NCBI GenBank assembly: GCA_034696485.1
Contig: JAQIWT010000166.1
Coordinates: 1 to 30,406 of the forward strand
Direction: 5' to 3'
DNA: 30,406 bases
From: Isohypsibius dastychi
Taxonomy: Eukaryota; Tardigrada; Eutardigrada; Parachela; Isohypsibiidae
The position numbers and the translations under genes were made by a program. Under the pieces are notes generated by a model. The model was not told the DNA's origin. It saw only the letters and a program-made list of their open reading frames with translations, and made no database searches. Positions 21,136 through 30,406 of this stretch are shown here, piece by piece. Within the stretch, counting starts at the first letter, position 1. Each line of letters starts with the position of its first letter.

Positions 21136-23025
21136 ATGCAATACATCCTGATAAGTACACCTGTTGCATTTACTTCCAAGATACGGGTATGACTTGATTT
21201 TATATTTTAGCTTTGCTGCTTAGCATTCTCTCTTGGAACGCTTGCATTTCTCAAACTGACGACGAAGGTAAGTTCTCGTTTTTGCCGGCTTACAATGCCG
21301 CAGCTTTCTCTGGTGTCTCAGGTGGTTAAACTAGTCATGCAGATGAGTTGATTCGCGTCACCAAAGGTTGGTGATGTGATGATCCGTTCAGAGGGATCAG
21401 TACGGAAAAAACAACGAATATGGGAAACTTGGGTTCAAAATCACTAGGTCGACAGGAACCAAGTGGTTTATTGGATCTCATGAAAATGTGGAACAGGCTG
21501 CTACCAGAGGAACACCACACGTTTGCTCCGGAATAAACCCGGAACTCTAGGGTTGATAGCAACGAGTGAACGACTGACTGGAGCAGTAGCCGAGTCTGCT
21601 TTCTAAGTAGAACGGGGTGTGGAGGAGTCATCTTCAAAAGCGCTTGAGCTCGAAGTATTTAGGGAGTCCGGTCCTCCGCTGGATCGCGCAACTTGCTCTA
21701 CGTTCGAAATCTTCGACCAACTTTTCCTTTTTCGCATGTCTTGCATCATACAGACCTCAGAGGAGAAATCTCATTTTTCACCCCTCAAATATTACTACAA
21801 AAAATTCGTTCGCATGAGCAGTAAGGCAGACTACCATGTGGTGACCCTTTAGAGGTACAATATCTCTGATATTTCAGGGTCAGCTCACGAGCAGACCCCC
21901 CCCCCCTGTTGGTACCTCCGTCCGCGTAGTTCTTCTAACATAGCACACTGATTTATTCGAAACTCTAGAAATTCATGTAAAGCTCCAGTTACTCCAGCAC
22001 TAGATTACCAGATGGACTAGTGATCGAAATCAATGAGCTGAAAGCGACTTCAGCAGAGAATATTGCGAAAAAATGATGCTACGAGGTTGTTGTTAGACGG
22101 TTGTATGGCGATGCGTGCTTCCGAGGCAGGTTCGCAATCGGTCAGCAGTTCAATCAAGGGTCCGGAGGCGGAACGTATCAAACTATTTCAACACGCTAGA
22201 ATATCTTTACTGAAAAACTGAAACACACATTTACAGTAGAGAGAAGGATCCTGCTACTCGTGCGTGCCTTACTTTGTCCGTATACAGGAATACACGTCTG
22301 TGATTTGTGTCAATACATTGGATTGTTTTTGCCTCTGATCTGAGCCACTTGAAGGCCTCCAGATATCAAGCGAGCACGCAAGCTCTTGTGTACTAATGAG
22401 TGGTATTTTTTACGAGTTTTGTTTTAGCAACGTACAGGGATCTGATTCGGATAATTGCGCAAGCAGTGGGAGTTCAACAGAACCTTGCGCGGGACAACGC
22501 ACAAGTATGCAGACCTGGATTCTTCCTCTCAATTACAGTTCTGAACGAAGGTTTAAATGACGCATTGCGAGGACTGGTCGCTAGGAACGAGTCTGGCCCC
22601 GCTGCTGGCAACGAATGCCTGGCGCTGAACACCCAACTCCTAGCTGGACTAGATGCGTCCAGAAAGTATTCAAACAACCCGATTTTCGGAACCGGCATTG
22701 AAGGTTGAATATTACACACTCACCTTTCCGAATTATTTTAGAATCTTGGTTTTAAACAGCCACGGCGCAGGCTTCCCTTCAGGGACTCGGGAGCGCGCTG
22801 AACGCCATCTTTGTCGCTGGAGAGGCTGCGATGAACGCCACGAATCCAGGACCCTTCAAAACGCTGGTCATCGAGATTGTGAAGGATTTGAGTGAAGCTC
22901 AACGGATTATTGAAAACAGTGACTCGGCAAACTGTTTGAGAGTCTGGAGAGAACTGGGAGAGGATCTCATTCAAGTTGAGCGGTTGCTGCTCGACGATTC
23001 GGGTTCTACAGCAGTGTACGGCTAA
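21136..23025 (+). CDS. Secreted helical protein, family unknown
   Basis: Four exons in phase: 21136-21154, 21211-21267, 22428-22703, 22760-23025; 205 residues. Exon 1 is only 19 nt and supplies the ATG; exons 1 and 2 together make a clear signal peptide (MQYILITLLLSILSWNACIS). The mature part is mostly amphipathic helix (TYRDLIRIIAQAVGVQQNLA, VLNEGLNDALRGLVARN, TLVIEIVKDLSEAQRIIENS, LGEDLIQVERLLLDDSG), with one Cys in each of three spaced segments (QVCRPG, NECLAL, NCLRVW). Two N-glycosylation sequons are visible (NES, NAT). Introns 1 and 3 are 56 nt; intron 2 is 1160 nt and may hide another exon, although phases match without one. An AATAAA lies at 23132. Function unknown; possibly a lineage-specific secreted protein. 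Confidence 0.72.
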
Positions 23026-23131
23026 TGAATAGTTCTCACAATTCAAAAATTTTCGGTCATGACGGGCACCAGTAAATTCCGGGCAACGGAATTTGTGTCC
23101 TGAAAATTTCTCCGCGCTACAAGTTATGAAC

Positions 23132-23137
23132 AATAAA
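23132..23137 (+). terminator. AATAAA polyadenylation signal, secreted helical protein gene
   Basis: The hexamer lies 107 nt past the stop at 23025, in the same orientation. Confidence 0.6.
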
Positions 23138-23404
23138 ACCCTTCTTCATATTCAAAATTTAATCAATACCAACGAAGGACCGAATTTGGAGTTAAAAACT
23201 CCAAACAGAAATTATCTATTATCAATCGAACAGAATTCAAATCAAAGAATCGGAGCCATTTTAAAAATCGCATCAGTCGCTTTACAGACGTCAATCAAGA
23301 ATGAAAATAAGACACGGAAAAACAAAAAGTCTACCAAGGTTGTAAAAAAATGGGAGTAAGTCCACCACAGTCAGAACCGAAAGAAGGTGCAATCAAGAAC
23401 ACAA
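23138..23404. other. Convergent spacer and probable antizyme 3' UTR
   Basis: An open + frame here (23093-23359) is Lys/Asn-rich and has no family resemblance, signal or splice support. I treat the stretch as 3' UTR of the - strand antizyme gene. No - strand AATAAA is seen. Confidence 0.4.
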
Positions 23405-24841
23405 TTAATCAATGCGGTAATTCATGTAGATAAAGCCGCTAGAACTAGCCGGACGTAGTGGATCTTTGGGTGGTAACAAGACGAATCCAAGGAAGCTAAA
23501 AGCGCGAATCCAGCAAGCTTTATCTTGCCGATTCTCTTGGAAGAAAACCACGACATTCTCACAGAGCATCTTTTCGGCATATTCCAGTAAGCGGATAAAG
23601 CTACTTTTTGTGCCCTCGCCGTCGCTGCTGGGGGGAATTTTGACATAGAGCGTGCGATTGTGGCGAATATAGACAGTCTCCCAATATCCGGTCAGCGTGT
23701 CTGTCAACTTAAACTTGAAACGAATGGCGACTTGCTCCTGATGGCTCTTGGTTGTGTTCTTGTTGGAAAAAGCAGATGGCTTCATAAGACTCCCTGCACA
23801 GTGCCCATCTGTGCTGCAAGCAGTGCAGGGAACATCTGCAAATAAAGATAAAAACATCAGCCCAGAATGGACATAGAATACTGCTTTTCAAAAAAAAATC
23901 CTGGATGTTGATTAAGTCGACTCTGTTCTTAATTACTATCAATAATAATCAATAAAAATAATGGTTATTAATTACTAATAATATAATTATTATTTAAAAT
24001 TGATTATTATCTGTGATTAAGTTACTCTGTTAATTCTCATACTGAATACGATATACTGGTATGTGTCTAAGTATGGCTGTTTAATTTCAGAAAGAACAGC
24101 ACACATAACATAAGCTGCCAAGAAACTGAAAAAACAACAAACAAAAAATAAGAACGAATTGCGTGGAACTCCGATGACTCATAAAAACATTGCGTTTTCG
24201 ATAGTTACAAAACAGAACTCGTGACAACCTCAAAAACTAGAAACCAGTCCATCAAAATAATCAACCATTTTGCCCCGAAGCAATAAATCAGATAAAACCC
24301 AATAAACAAAAAAGGTCATCAAGAGTTTCTTCTGCATTCTGAATCTCGAGAGCGATTTCAAACCCTGGATAGCAAATAAATCGATAAATCTATCCCACTC
24401 ACCAAAGACACTGCCTCGGTCCCGGATCCAAGCTGACGCAGTATCTGCAAAAGAAAAATCGAAATATCAATAACGCTGTCCACGTCATTCAGTTCACCAC
24501 AGCTGATCAGCTTTCCAGCCGCCAGGTGGCGTCTTTAGGAAAAAGCAAACAAATCAACCAGTCGAAGCATGCCTTGATTGAGCAAATCGATAACATTCCA
24601 AACCAATCAACCACAGCTGAACATTGTTTGATTGATGAACTCGAGAAATTTCTTCACGTTAAAATTTACGTAATTACCACCTGGATTTCGAGACTTACCC
24701 GGCCCGACGTCCAACAGGGCTGATGACTTGACGTTGGGTGGCATGATGGTGCTTAGCCATGATCCGTGATGGGGCTTTTTTCTCTGTTCCCATTAATGGT
24801 TTCTGATGCGACATTGTCAGCGTACTCGATAGGGGATTCAT
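23405..24841 (-). CDS. OAZ: Ornithine decarboxylase antizyme, expressed by +1 ribosomal frameshift
   Basis: Exons: 24841-24699, 24444-24403, 23835-23405. ORF1 starts at 24841 (in-frame ATGs also at 24814 and 24760) and runs 61 codons, ending SLDPGPRQCL then UGA; this parallels the vertebrate NPGPGPRWCS-UGA ending. ORF2, shifted +1, begins DVP directly after the last sense codon. It contains the ODC-binding core: TLYVKIPPSSDGEGTKSSF, LLEYAEKMLCENVVVFFQEN, RQDKACWIRAFSFLGFVLLP; total 204 residues. Antizyme binds ornithine decarboxylase, sends it to the proteasome and blocks polyamine uptake; high polyamine promotes the frameshift. The codon before the stop is CUU rather than the common UCC. The intron before exon 3 falls inside the UGA (TG|A). 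A TATA box lies about 130 nt upstream. Confidence 0.92.
23941..24010. repeat. AT-rich inverted repeat in the antizyme intron
   Basis: aataataatcaat (23941-23953) pairs with attgattattat (23999-24010). The whole stretch is nearly pure A/T and lies in the intron next to the recoded stop. Confidence 0.45.
24403..24407 (-). promoter_or_regulatory. OAZ: +1 recoding site CUU UGA of antizyme, split by an intron
   Basis: Exon 2 ends CTT TG and exon 3 begins A TG TTC (A at 23835). After splicing the mRNA reads CUU UGA UGU. In frame 0 it stops at UGA; read +1 it is GAU GUU CCC, the start of ORF2. U follows the stop, as in other antizymes. The site exists only in spliced RNA. Confidence 0.85.
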
Positions 24842-24970
24842 GATTCTCTTTCATATGGACCCGTAATACAGGGGACCGTGATGGGCAAAGGAAATACGGC
24901 AAGGGTGGGATGAAAATTCAAGGTGGGATGAGGATTCTTGTATCCAGAATACTCGGGGAAAGGCGCGAGG

Positions 24971-24976
24971 TTTATA
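24971..24976 (-). promoter_or_regulatory. TATA box of the antizyme gene
   Basis: TATAAA on the - strand, in the context gcatataaacc, lies 130 nt before the first in-frame ATG of ORF1. CT-rich - strand sequence flanks it upstream. Motif and position only. Confidence 0.4.
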
Positions 24977-26870
24977 TGCGTTTTTGCATGGAAATATGTT
25001 GCTGAGAGACGGAAAAGCAGAAAATGAACATGTGCTGCATGGGCAAGGCAAAGAGAGAGAGAGGCAAGGAGGGAGGCCATGAATCGCGTGACTTCGACGC
25101 GCAGCTGAGCTGAGTCAGAGAGGAGACAGAGAGCGAGGCTTGTTGGTGACGTATACAGAGCCGAGACAGATCAGACGCTGACCGAGACCCCATGGGGGAA
25201 AAGAGTCGGCTGGGGGCATCTGAAGCTCAACACGGTCTTGATGGAGGTAATCTCGAAAACTGAAATTGTGACGACCGGTCGATTGCTTTTTTGCCACATT
25301 ATAGAACCTGTTTACGAATAGTTTGGACGAGAAATTTAGGACATTTCGTATTGCCTTATTGATTGTGGAAAATGAAGCGATAAAACAATAATATTTCGAT
25401 ATCAGCAATTATTTCTTCGAGAGTGTCTTTCATGAACTTTTCTACATTGAGCTCAAGGTTATTTTATTCCGATTTGCTCTGGTTTATTGCAGTTCATTAC
25501 GATAAATATACTATAAAGAATAGTTGTAAATAACTTTTATAGCAATTTGACGATTTCATTTTTTAAAGCTGAATTTATCTATATCACAGCTGCTTATTCC
25601 AAGTGCGCCAGGTGTTCATCTGACGAAATACCGCAATTTCTCGAAACATCTTTATGAAAATGTGCCGATTGTAACTCTTTTGTGTTTCTGTTGAGTAGTG
25701 ACTTCTGAGCTTTTACATTAAATCAAAGTCCATCACAACAATTCCACGTACACATTTGTACCTCAATTCTGATAAGTATTTGTACCTCGTACCGTATTTT
25801 ACAGATTACTTCACAACGGCCCGGGCCATTTCTTTTTTCAATGCGTCTGTTTGAAAGAATCGCTTTCAATAAAAGCGTTTCTGTAGTGTAGTTACAATTT
25901 ATAAACAAAGGGTCAAAAACATTTTTTTGCAAGAAAAGTGGCCAAAACTTTCATTTTTCGTGATTTTTCCCTATTGTTGTTTTGATTTCCAAATTTCCAT
26001 TGGACAGGTTATTTATGCTCGTTCGGGCATTCATAAATCAATAATGGAATTATAGCGATCGTTCTTCATCGATAGAGAAAAACCTTGTTTTTCAAAATCA
26101 CGAACTACAAAACGATATTTATGCAACAAAATCCACACGAAGTGCCGAGTAAGTTCTGACAAGTGCGTTTAATGTTTAACGCAGCTTTAAGCTGATAATA
26201 TCAGGAGCTCATGAACACGATGACGCCGGTCGACCTTGAGAATATTGTAGCGTCAAAAGGTCGTACAGGGAATCGATGATGACAGTTGATCTGTTTTATC
26301 TGCTGACCACATGTTCTTGAATGATGAGCTTTCCAAAGACTACCATCGAAATGAACTGAGACAAGCTCTTGAATTAAGAGACTCATTCCGCCAACGGTTC
26401 GTTTTTTATTAATAAACCGGCCAGCTTGCATTACACTCACGGTTGAATTTCCAGAAATCGATGATCCGAAGAGCTATTTTAAGATTCTGTTTTGTCGGAG
26501 TTGGATGAACTTTATTCAAAGTGATGATCGATACAAAACGAAAGTGGATTTTTGCATGAATGCAAATTTGGGATTGCACTTTAGGCAATCAAACACTACA
26601 GCAATAAAGGGGAACGAAAACGAAAAAGAATAAGTTCGACAAACATTCGATTAAAACGAGAAGACGAAAATAAAACCGATCATTGAAAACATGAGAAGTG
26701 AGACATTTGGGAAAAGCGCTCCAGCGGAAGATAGCTCCGGAAAAAGTTCCAGAAGCCGAAGAATACCACCGTTCGTCCAGCCGAAGCCCTCCTAAAAAGA
26801 ATGAAAAATTGGAACGGGTTTTTGAAGGGTCACACAGTTCAAAAAGCCGAGTTTCGTCAGTTTTTGTTGT
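24977..26870. other. AT-rich spacer upstream of antizyme
   Basis: No gene is supported. The part near antizyme (to about 25200) is purine-rich on the + strand (gagagagagag). The rest is AT-rich, with short frames that lack splice or family support. Confidence 0.45.
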
Positions 26871-27230
26871 TTTTGTCCCCCCCCCCAGGGGGGGGGGACC
26901 TACAAATCCCTCGAATTTTTCTGACCGATTGGTCTCTTTTTTTAAATATCTTTTACAGTGTAAAAATATCTTTTCGGGTCAACGGAGCCACATTTTCACA
27001 GTGCGAGGTCGACGGAGCCACATTTACAAGAGTTCCGCCCACCCACTCCCCCACCCATTCGCCCACTCACTCGCCCACTCACTCACTCACTTCCGGTCAC
27101 GACTTTTTATTTTTTTTGAAAAAAAAATTTTTTTCGAAATTTTTTTTTAATATTTTCAACCTTTCCTGAGAAAGGGGGGGGGGGGGACAGTATGCCCGGC
27201 CGCCTCAGCGAGCCGGGCATGCGCGCAAGC
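26871..27230. repeat. Dispersed G-run/hairpin repeat, copy 2
   Basis: It opens tttttgtccc, then a C-run/G-run palindrome and acctacaaatccc, like 21-60. It closes with a G run, ggacagtatgcccgg, and a hairpin of atgcccggc (27192-27200) with gccgggcat (27212-27220). Inside are two near copies of cggagccacattt (about 27000 and 27024), a CCCA/CACT microsatellite and long A/T runs. It is longer than copy 1 because of these inserts. No coding function. Confidence 0.6.
27037..27090. repeat. CCCA/CACT-type microsatellite
   Basis: Imperfect four-base units (cccacccactcccccaccca, then repeated cactcactc) within the larger repeat. Confidence 0.7.
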
Positions 27231-27757
27231 GCGGCCAAAGCCGCTTTTTGCGAGGAATATTTTTTTGTGTTTATAGAAATTCAGTAAAACTCACAGCATC
27301 AATGGAATTTCAAAATATTACGAGCCGGACGTATTTTGTTTTACACTACGGGCTGTTTTGTTTTCTCTCAAAAGATGACTCCATTACAGACCCCCATTGG
27401 CGAGAAGAATAATTTTCCTGATATAAAAATTTATGAGTGCATTTCCAGGCACGTGAGCGTGTTCCACGATATCGTGACACCGGAAGCTCTCCCGGCCTGC
27501 CGGCTCCATTAGATCTTACTTATAACCTATGCGAATGGCTTGAATTTCATCCAAACTGTCAATTTAAGGCTCTCACTTAAAATCTCCATTCTCTAGCTGT
27601 AGACGTCTAGCAAGTCACCTTCGCGTGGCCTTGAAAAGATCGATGTGTCGACTGAAAGTAATCTGAAAGCGCTTTCGGGAAACCCGAAAAAGCCGAATCG
27701 ATTTTTCGACGGAAGTTTGAAAACGTGACACCAGGGACTGTGAATAGCGCTTTCGCT
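27231..27757. other. Spacer past the trehalase 3' end
   Basis: No gene. The usual C-terminal trehalase motif (GFGWTNG) was sought on the - strand here and further left to about 25.5 kb, and was not found. Confidence 0.4.
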
Positions 27758-30261
27758 TTATTGCTTTGTTGATTTAACGATCAGAAAAGTGGCAGGGTTG
27801 CTGAACTTTACCTGGACCTCGTATTCACCACCCCCACCATAGAGGCCAGGTTCCACGGCGTCGTACTGCGTAAAATCAAAGGTCATCAAAGGTCCACAGC
27901 AAACCGGCTGGAGAATTCGGACTGACCTTTTCATACATGCTGCTAGAGTTCTTGTATCCTTTCTGCACTGCGCTCAACCAGTTTTTCGCCCATTTCAGCG
28001 CAGTTGGTCGAACTTCCGAGTTTGCAGCGAATCCTGCAGAAGAACAGAGGTCACTGCAGTCATCTGTTTTCAGACTTTTAATTTCGAGCTACCTTCAATG
28101 GCGATCAATTGAAGATTTGGCCAAGCGTTAGGGAAGTCCCATTGGCAGCAGTGGTGTGAGATGCGGGATGCAGGGAACCCACCCTGGTACGCTGTTATGT
28201 TTTTCATCTGAAAATGAGGAAAAACAGTGCTTCTTAAAATTACCAATAGTTTCAAAATATTTGTTACGTCTTCAGATTGAAGAACTCTATTGAGAAATTC
28301 GGTGGATATAGCGTCCCCTGTGCATTGGGACCAGATGGGGGCGAGATGCGCCAGGTAGAACTCGTCACGTGTTTTGTTGGTTTTCAGATCAAAATCTCGA
28401 TACATGGCTTTTTGCTCGTTCCAGAAGACTTCGTGGATCACTTTGCCTCGCTCGGCTGCGAGGTCATGAAATATTTTGGAGTCGATGGTTTGATTTAACA
28501 GACCATAAAAACGACCCATCAGTTGCTCCTGCGAGATACTGATTAAAAATACAAAATCAGAGTGTACATGGTTGGTGTGTTACTTGGGCACAGAGAAATG
28601 CGTTCAAGTCAACCGGGACAATCTGTTGTGTTCTGCAACATGCGACTAAGTAACACGTTCATTCGTTACAATTACCAAAGGAATCGGATACCTTATGGTT
28701 TCGAAACCAGCAGTTGCTGTGTCCAGCCACCGTGTAGAGAAATCCCACCCGCTCTCAGCTCCAGCCGCTATATTTGCGTAGATAGTAGCTTTATCTGCAA
28801 ATTCAAGAAGAAATGAAAGGTCACTTCAACAAAGGGACGTTCTAAGCAAGCTGGGGGGGGGGGGGGGGGGGGGTGCTGTCAGAGGAACACCATCGGATGT
28901 AGTTGTCAAACATCAAGAATCCTTAGGTGATTATCAAGTAACATGAAAGTTGATAAAACGTTGTTTTTCTTGGACCATCCCCTGTGTAAATTGTTTGAGC
29001 TTTCATTTACTGAGAGGTACATTTTGTTCTACAGATTGGTTCGAGCTTTGGTTTTGGAAGTGGAAAGCGATTTGTTTTCGAGGCATTTACCTTGAGAGTT
29101 CTTGGCGGTCTCGACATCTTCTCGGTAGCCCTCAGGCCGTGGTGTGTTGATGCCTCCCTTGTAGATATTGACTTGAACTGTTCTCGTTTCGCTAAGCTTG
29201 ATGGGGACTGATCGTTCCTTCATCCAGAAGTCATGTTCTGATTTCAGAGCCGGTAACACTCTCTCAAGGAACTCAACCAAGTGCGCGGGATCGAAACTGG
29301 GATGGCGGATGACGTTATCGACCATCATCGCCAGCAGAGGAGGTTGAGAGCGTTTTTCGTAATACACTCGGTTGCCGTTTGGAACATGGCCCAATCTGTG
29401 GAAATGAGGCGCTTAGGGAAAAATCACCCGTTAACATTACTCAAACGAACTCTTTGATTAGATGGACGAAGTTAAGGATCATGCTTTGTGCAGACTCCTG
29501 CATCCCGGAGGCAAGTAATCCTGCGAAAAACGTCAATGAAATGTTGGATGGGCTGGGTAGTGTGGGACATACCCTGAATGACCCAGAAGGAATCCCAGTA
29601 ATATACTTCTTGGTATCGGCCTCCGGCGACAACAAAAGGGTAGGGAACATGGATCAGCGAATGCTGTTCTCGGTGTTTAGCCACAGAATCGTTTACCTAG
29701 AAGAATGATTACTGTCCTTCACTCAGAACTCATAATCTGAAAACGTTGGATCAAGTGAGAAAATTCAAAATTCATTGTGTTAGATAGCATAAATCTGTAC
29801 GGATCTTTGGCCAAGAAACACCTCGTCACAAAACCTGCCGAGGTTTTATCATCTTTTCGTAATATCGTGAAATGGTAAAGTAAGTTTTGAACTGGATGAT
29901 TTTGGCAGATTTGATACCTACCCTGCGTCCCAAGTCGTTCCATCTTTTATGCACTTCTTCGGCGAAGATTTTCAGCTCAGGATCCGTGATGTTCTTGTGA
30001 AGGGGCAAACCGCCATCCTCCACAGATTTCCAGTCCGGCAGTCTGATTTTGTCCAAATCATCGCCAACTTCCCCAAAGTACTCGTCCAGAAACTTGGATA
30101 ATTCCTCCTTGTTCTTCTTCTTTTCAGTTGCCAGCTCGTTCCATTTAACTTTGAACTCTTCAACCGGGATGTTTAAGGGACGATCCACAAAGGTCTTCGA
30201 GTCTTCGTGCACTCGCATTTCTTGCACCGTTTTTAGGAAATCACCGTGGCAGAATATCTCA
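27758..30261 (-). CDS. Trehalase (GH37), 5' end unresolved, C-terminus short
   Basis: Exons: 30261-29922, 29696-29573, 29520-29451, 29395-29091, 28794-28692, 28632-28584, 28528-28244, 28207-28093, 28033-27927, 27865-27812; phases all agree. Trehalase splits trehalose into two glucose. Family marks in order: EIFCHGDFLKTVQE, DSKTFVDRPL, AGGRYQEVYYWDSFW (usually PGGRF), HVPNGNRVYYEKRSQPPLL, PRPEGYREDVE, AESGWDFSTRW, QQIVPVDLNAFL, QWDFPNAWPN and YGGGGEYEVQ. The catalytic Asp is expected in the ESGWDFS motif. After EYEVQ the family continues GFGWTNG; here the genome reads VKFSNPATFLIVK and stops at about 27758, overlapping an AATAAA. The gtaaag there could be a donor, but no downstream exon was found. 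The first exon (signal or anchor) lies beyond 30261 and possibly off the window. Confidence 0.88.
28853..28873. repeat. Poly-G tract of 21 bases in a trehalase intron
   Basis: An uninterrupted run of G (C on the coding strand) lies between the trehalase exons ending at 29091 and starting at 28794. Similar but shorter runs sit at 8503-8518 (GH3 intron 2), about 21896-21906, and in the two dispersed repeats. Confidence 0.8.
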
Positions 30262-30406
30262 CTGGAACAAAACAAACTTCGATAAATCTGACAAATACTG
30301 AATGAAGCCTGTCGAGAGTGTGAGGTTTTACAAAATCTACTCAGTTTCTTAGGAGCACTGCAGAAACGCCTGGATATGATCACAAGCAGCGGTGGATTTG
30401 CGGGGG

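Noticed and set aside
21619-21852. 77-codon frame MEESSSKALELEVFRESG in the large intron of the secreted helical protein gene
   Set aside because: It could be an exon by composition, but the flanking exons already join in phase and no acceptor/donor pair fits it without breaking the frame.
23093-23359. 88-codon Lys/Asn-rich + strand frame
   Set aside because: It overlaps the polyadenylation signal of the preceding gene and lies in the convergent 3' region; composition reflects AT-rich sequence.
26698-27169. Two long overlapping + strand frames (150 and 122 codons)
   Set aside because: They run through C/G runs, the CCCA/CACT microsatellite and A/T runs of the dispersed repeat. The composition is that of the repeat, not of a protein.
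1-30406. CRISPR array, operons, tRNA or rRNA genes, viral or bacterial gene clusters
   Set aside because: Spliced genes and AATAAA signals show animal nuclear DNA. No regularly spaced repeats, tRNA cloverleaf or rRNA stretches were seen, though small tRNAs cannot be fully excluded by eye.

Overview
This is nuclear DNA from a small-genome animal. The genes are split by many short introns, mostly 50-65 nt, with GT..AG ends. Acceptors are variable (ttttcag, ctaag, atctag, ctgaag), which argues against a nematode. An AKH/corazonin-related (ACP-type) neuropeptide points to an ecdysozoan. With the very compact introns a tardigrade is my best guess, but this is inference; a mite or another small ecdysozoan is not excluded. 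I rebuilt the exons by hand, using splice signals, reading-frame phase and family resemblance.

Layout. (1) 0.4-5.3 kb, + strand: two tandem copies of a four-TM membrane protein gene (the first cut by the window edge), a mosaic pseudogene fragment, and a secreted Asn/Tyr/Cys-rich protein with a cadherin-like end. (2) 5.8-16.1 kb, - strand: an ACP-like neuropeptide precursor, a 10-exon GH3-family adenylating enzyme, a secreted PEBP-family protein, and a second 10-exon GH3 paralog with the same intron positions. (3) 17.5-20.2 kb, + strand: a natriuretic-peptide-receptor-like ligand-binding receptor with one TM helix and a short tail, lacking kinase-homology and cyclase domains in the assembled model. 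(4) 21.1-23.0 kb, + strand: a secreted helical protein of unknown family. (5) 23.4-24.8 kb, - strand: ornithine decarboxylase antizyme with the +1 frameshift; an intron splits the recoded UGA. (6) 25-27 kb: AT-rich spacer, then a second copy of a G-run/hairpin repeat also present at the window start. (7) 27.8-30.3 kb, - strand: a trehalase whose 5' end is not resolved and whose C-terminus looks truncated or diverged.

The genes do not form a pathway. The shared themes are local duplication (four-TM pair, GH3 pair) and secreted or signalling products (ACP peptide, PEBP, natriuretic-type receptor, two secreted proteins). Antizyme (polyamine control) and trehalase (sugar metabolism) are housekeeping or physiological enzymes.

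Main points for a second look: the antizyme recoding site CUU-UGA split by an intron, the ACP precursor, the paired animal GH3 enzymes, the clearance-type receptor with a 25-nt exon and a 28-nt candidate intron, the PEBP that lacks canonical pocket histidines, and the dispersed hairpin repeat.
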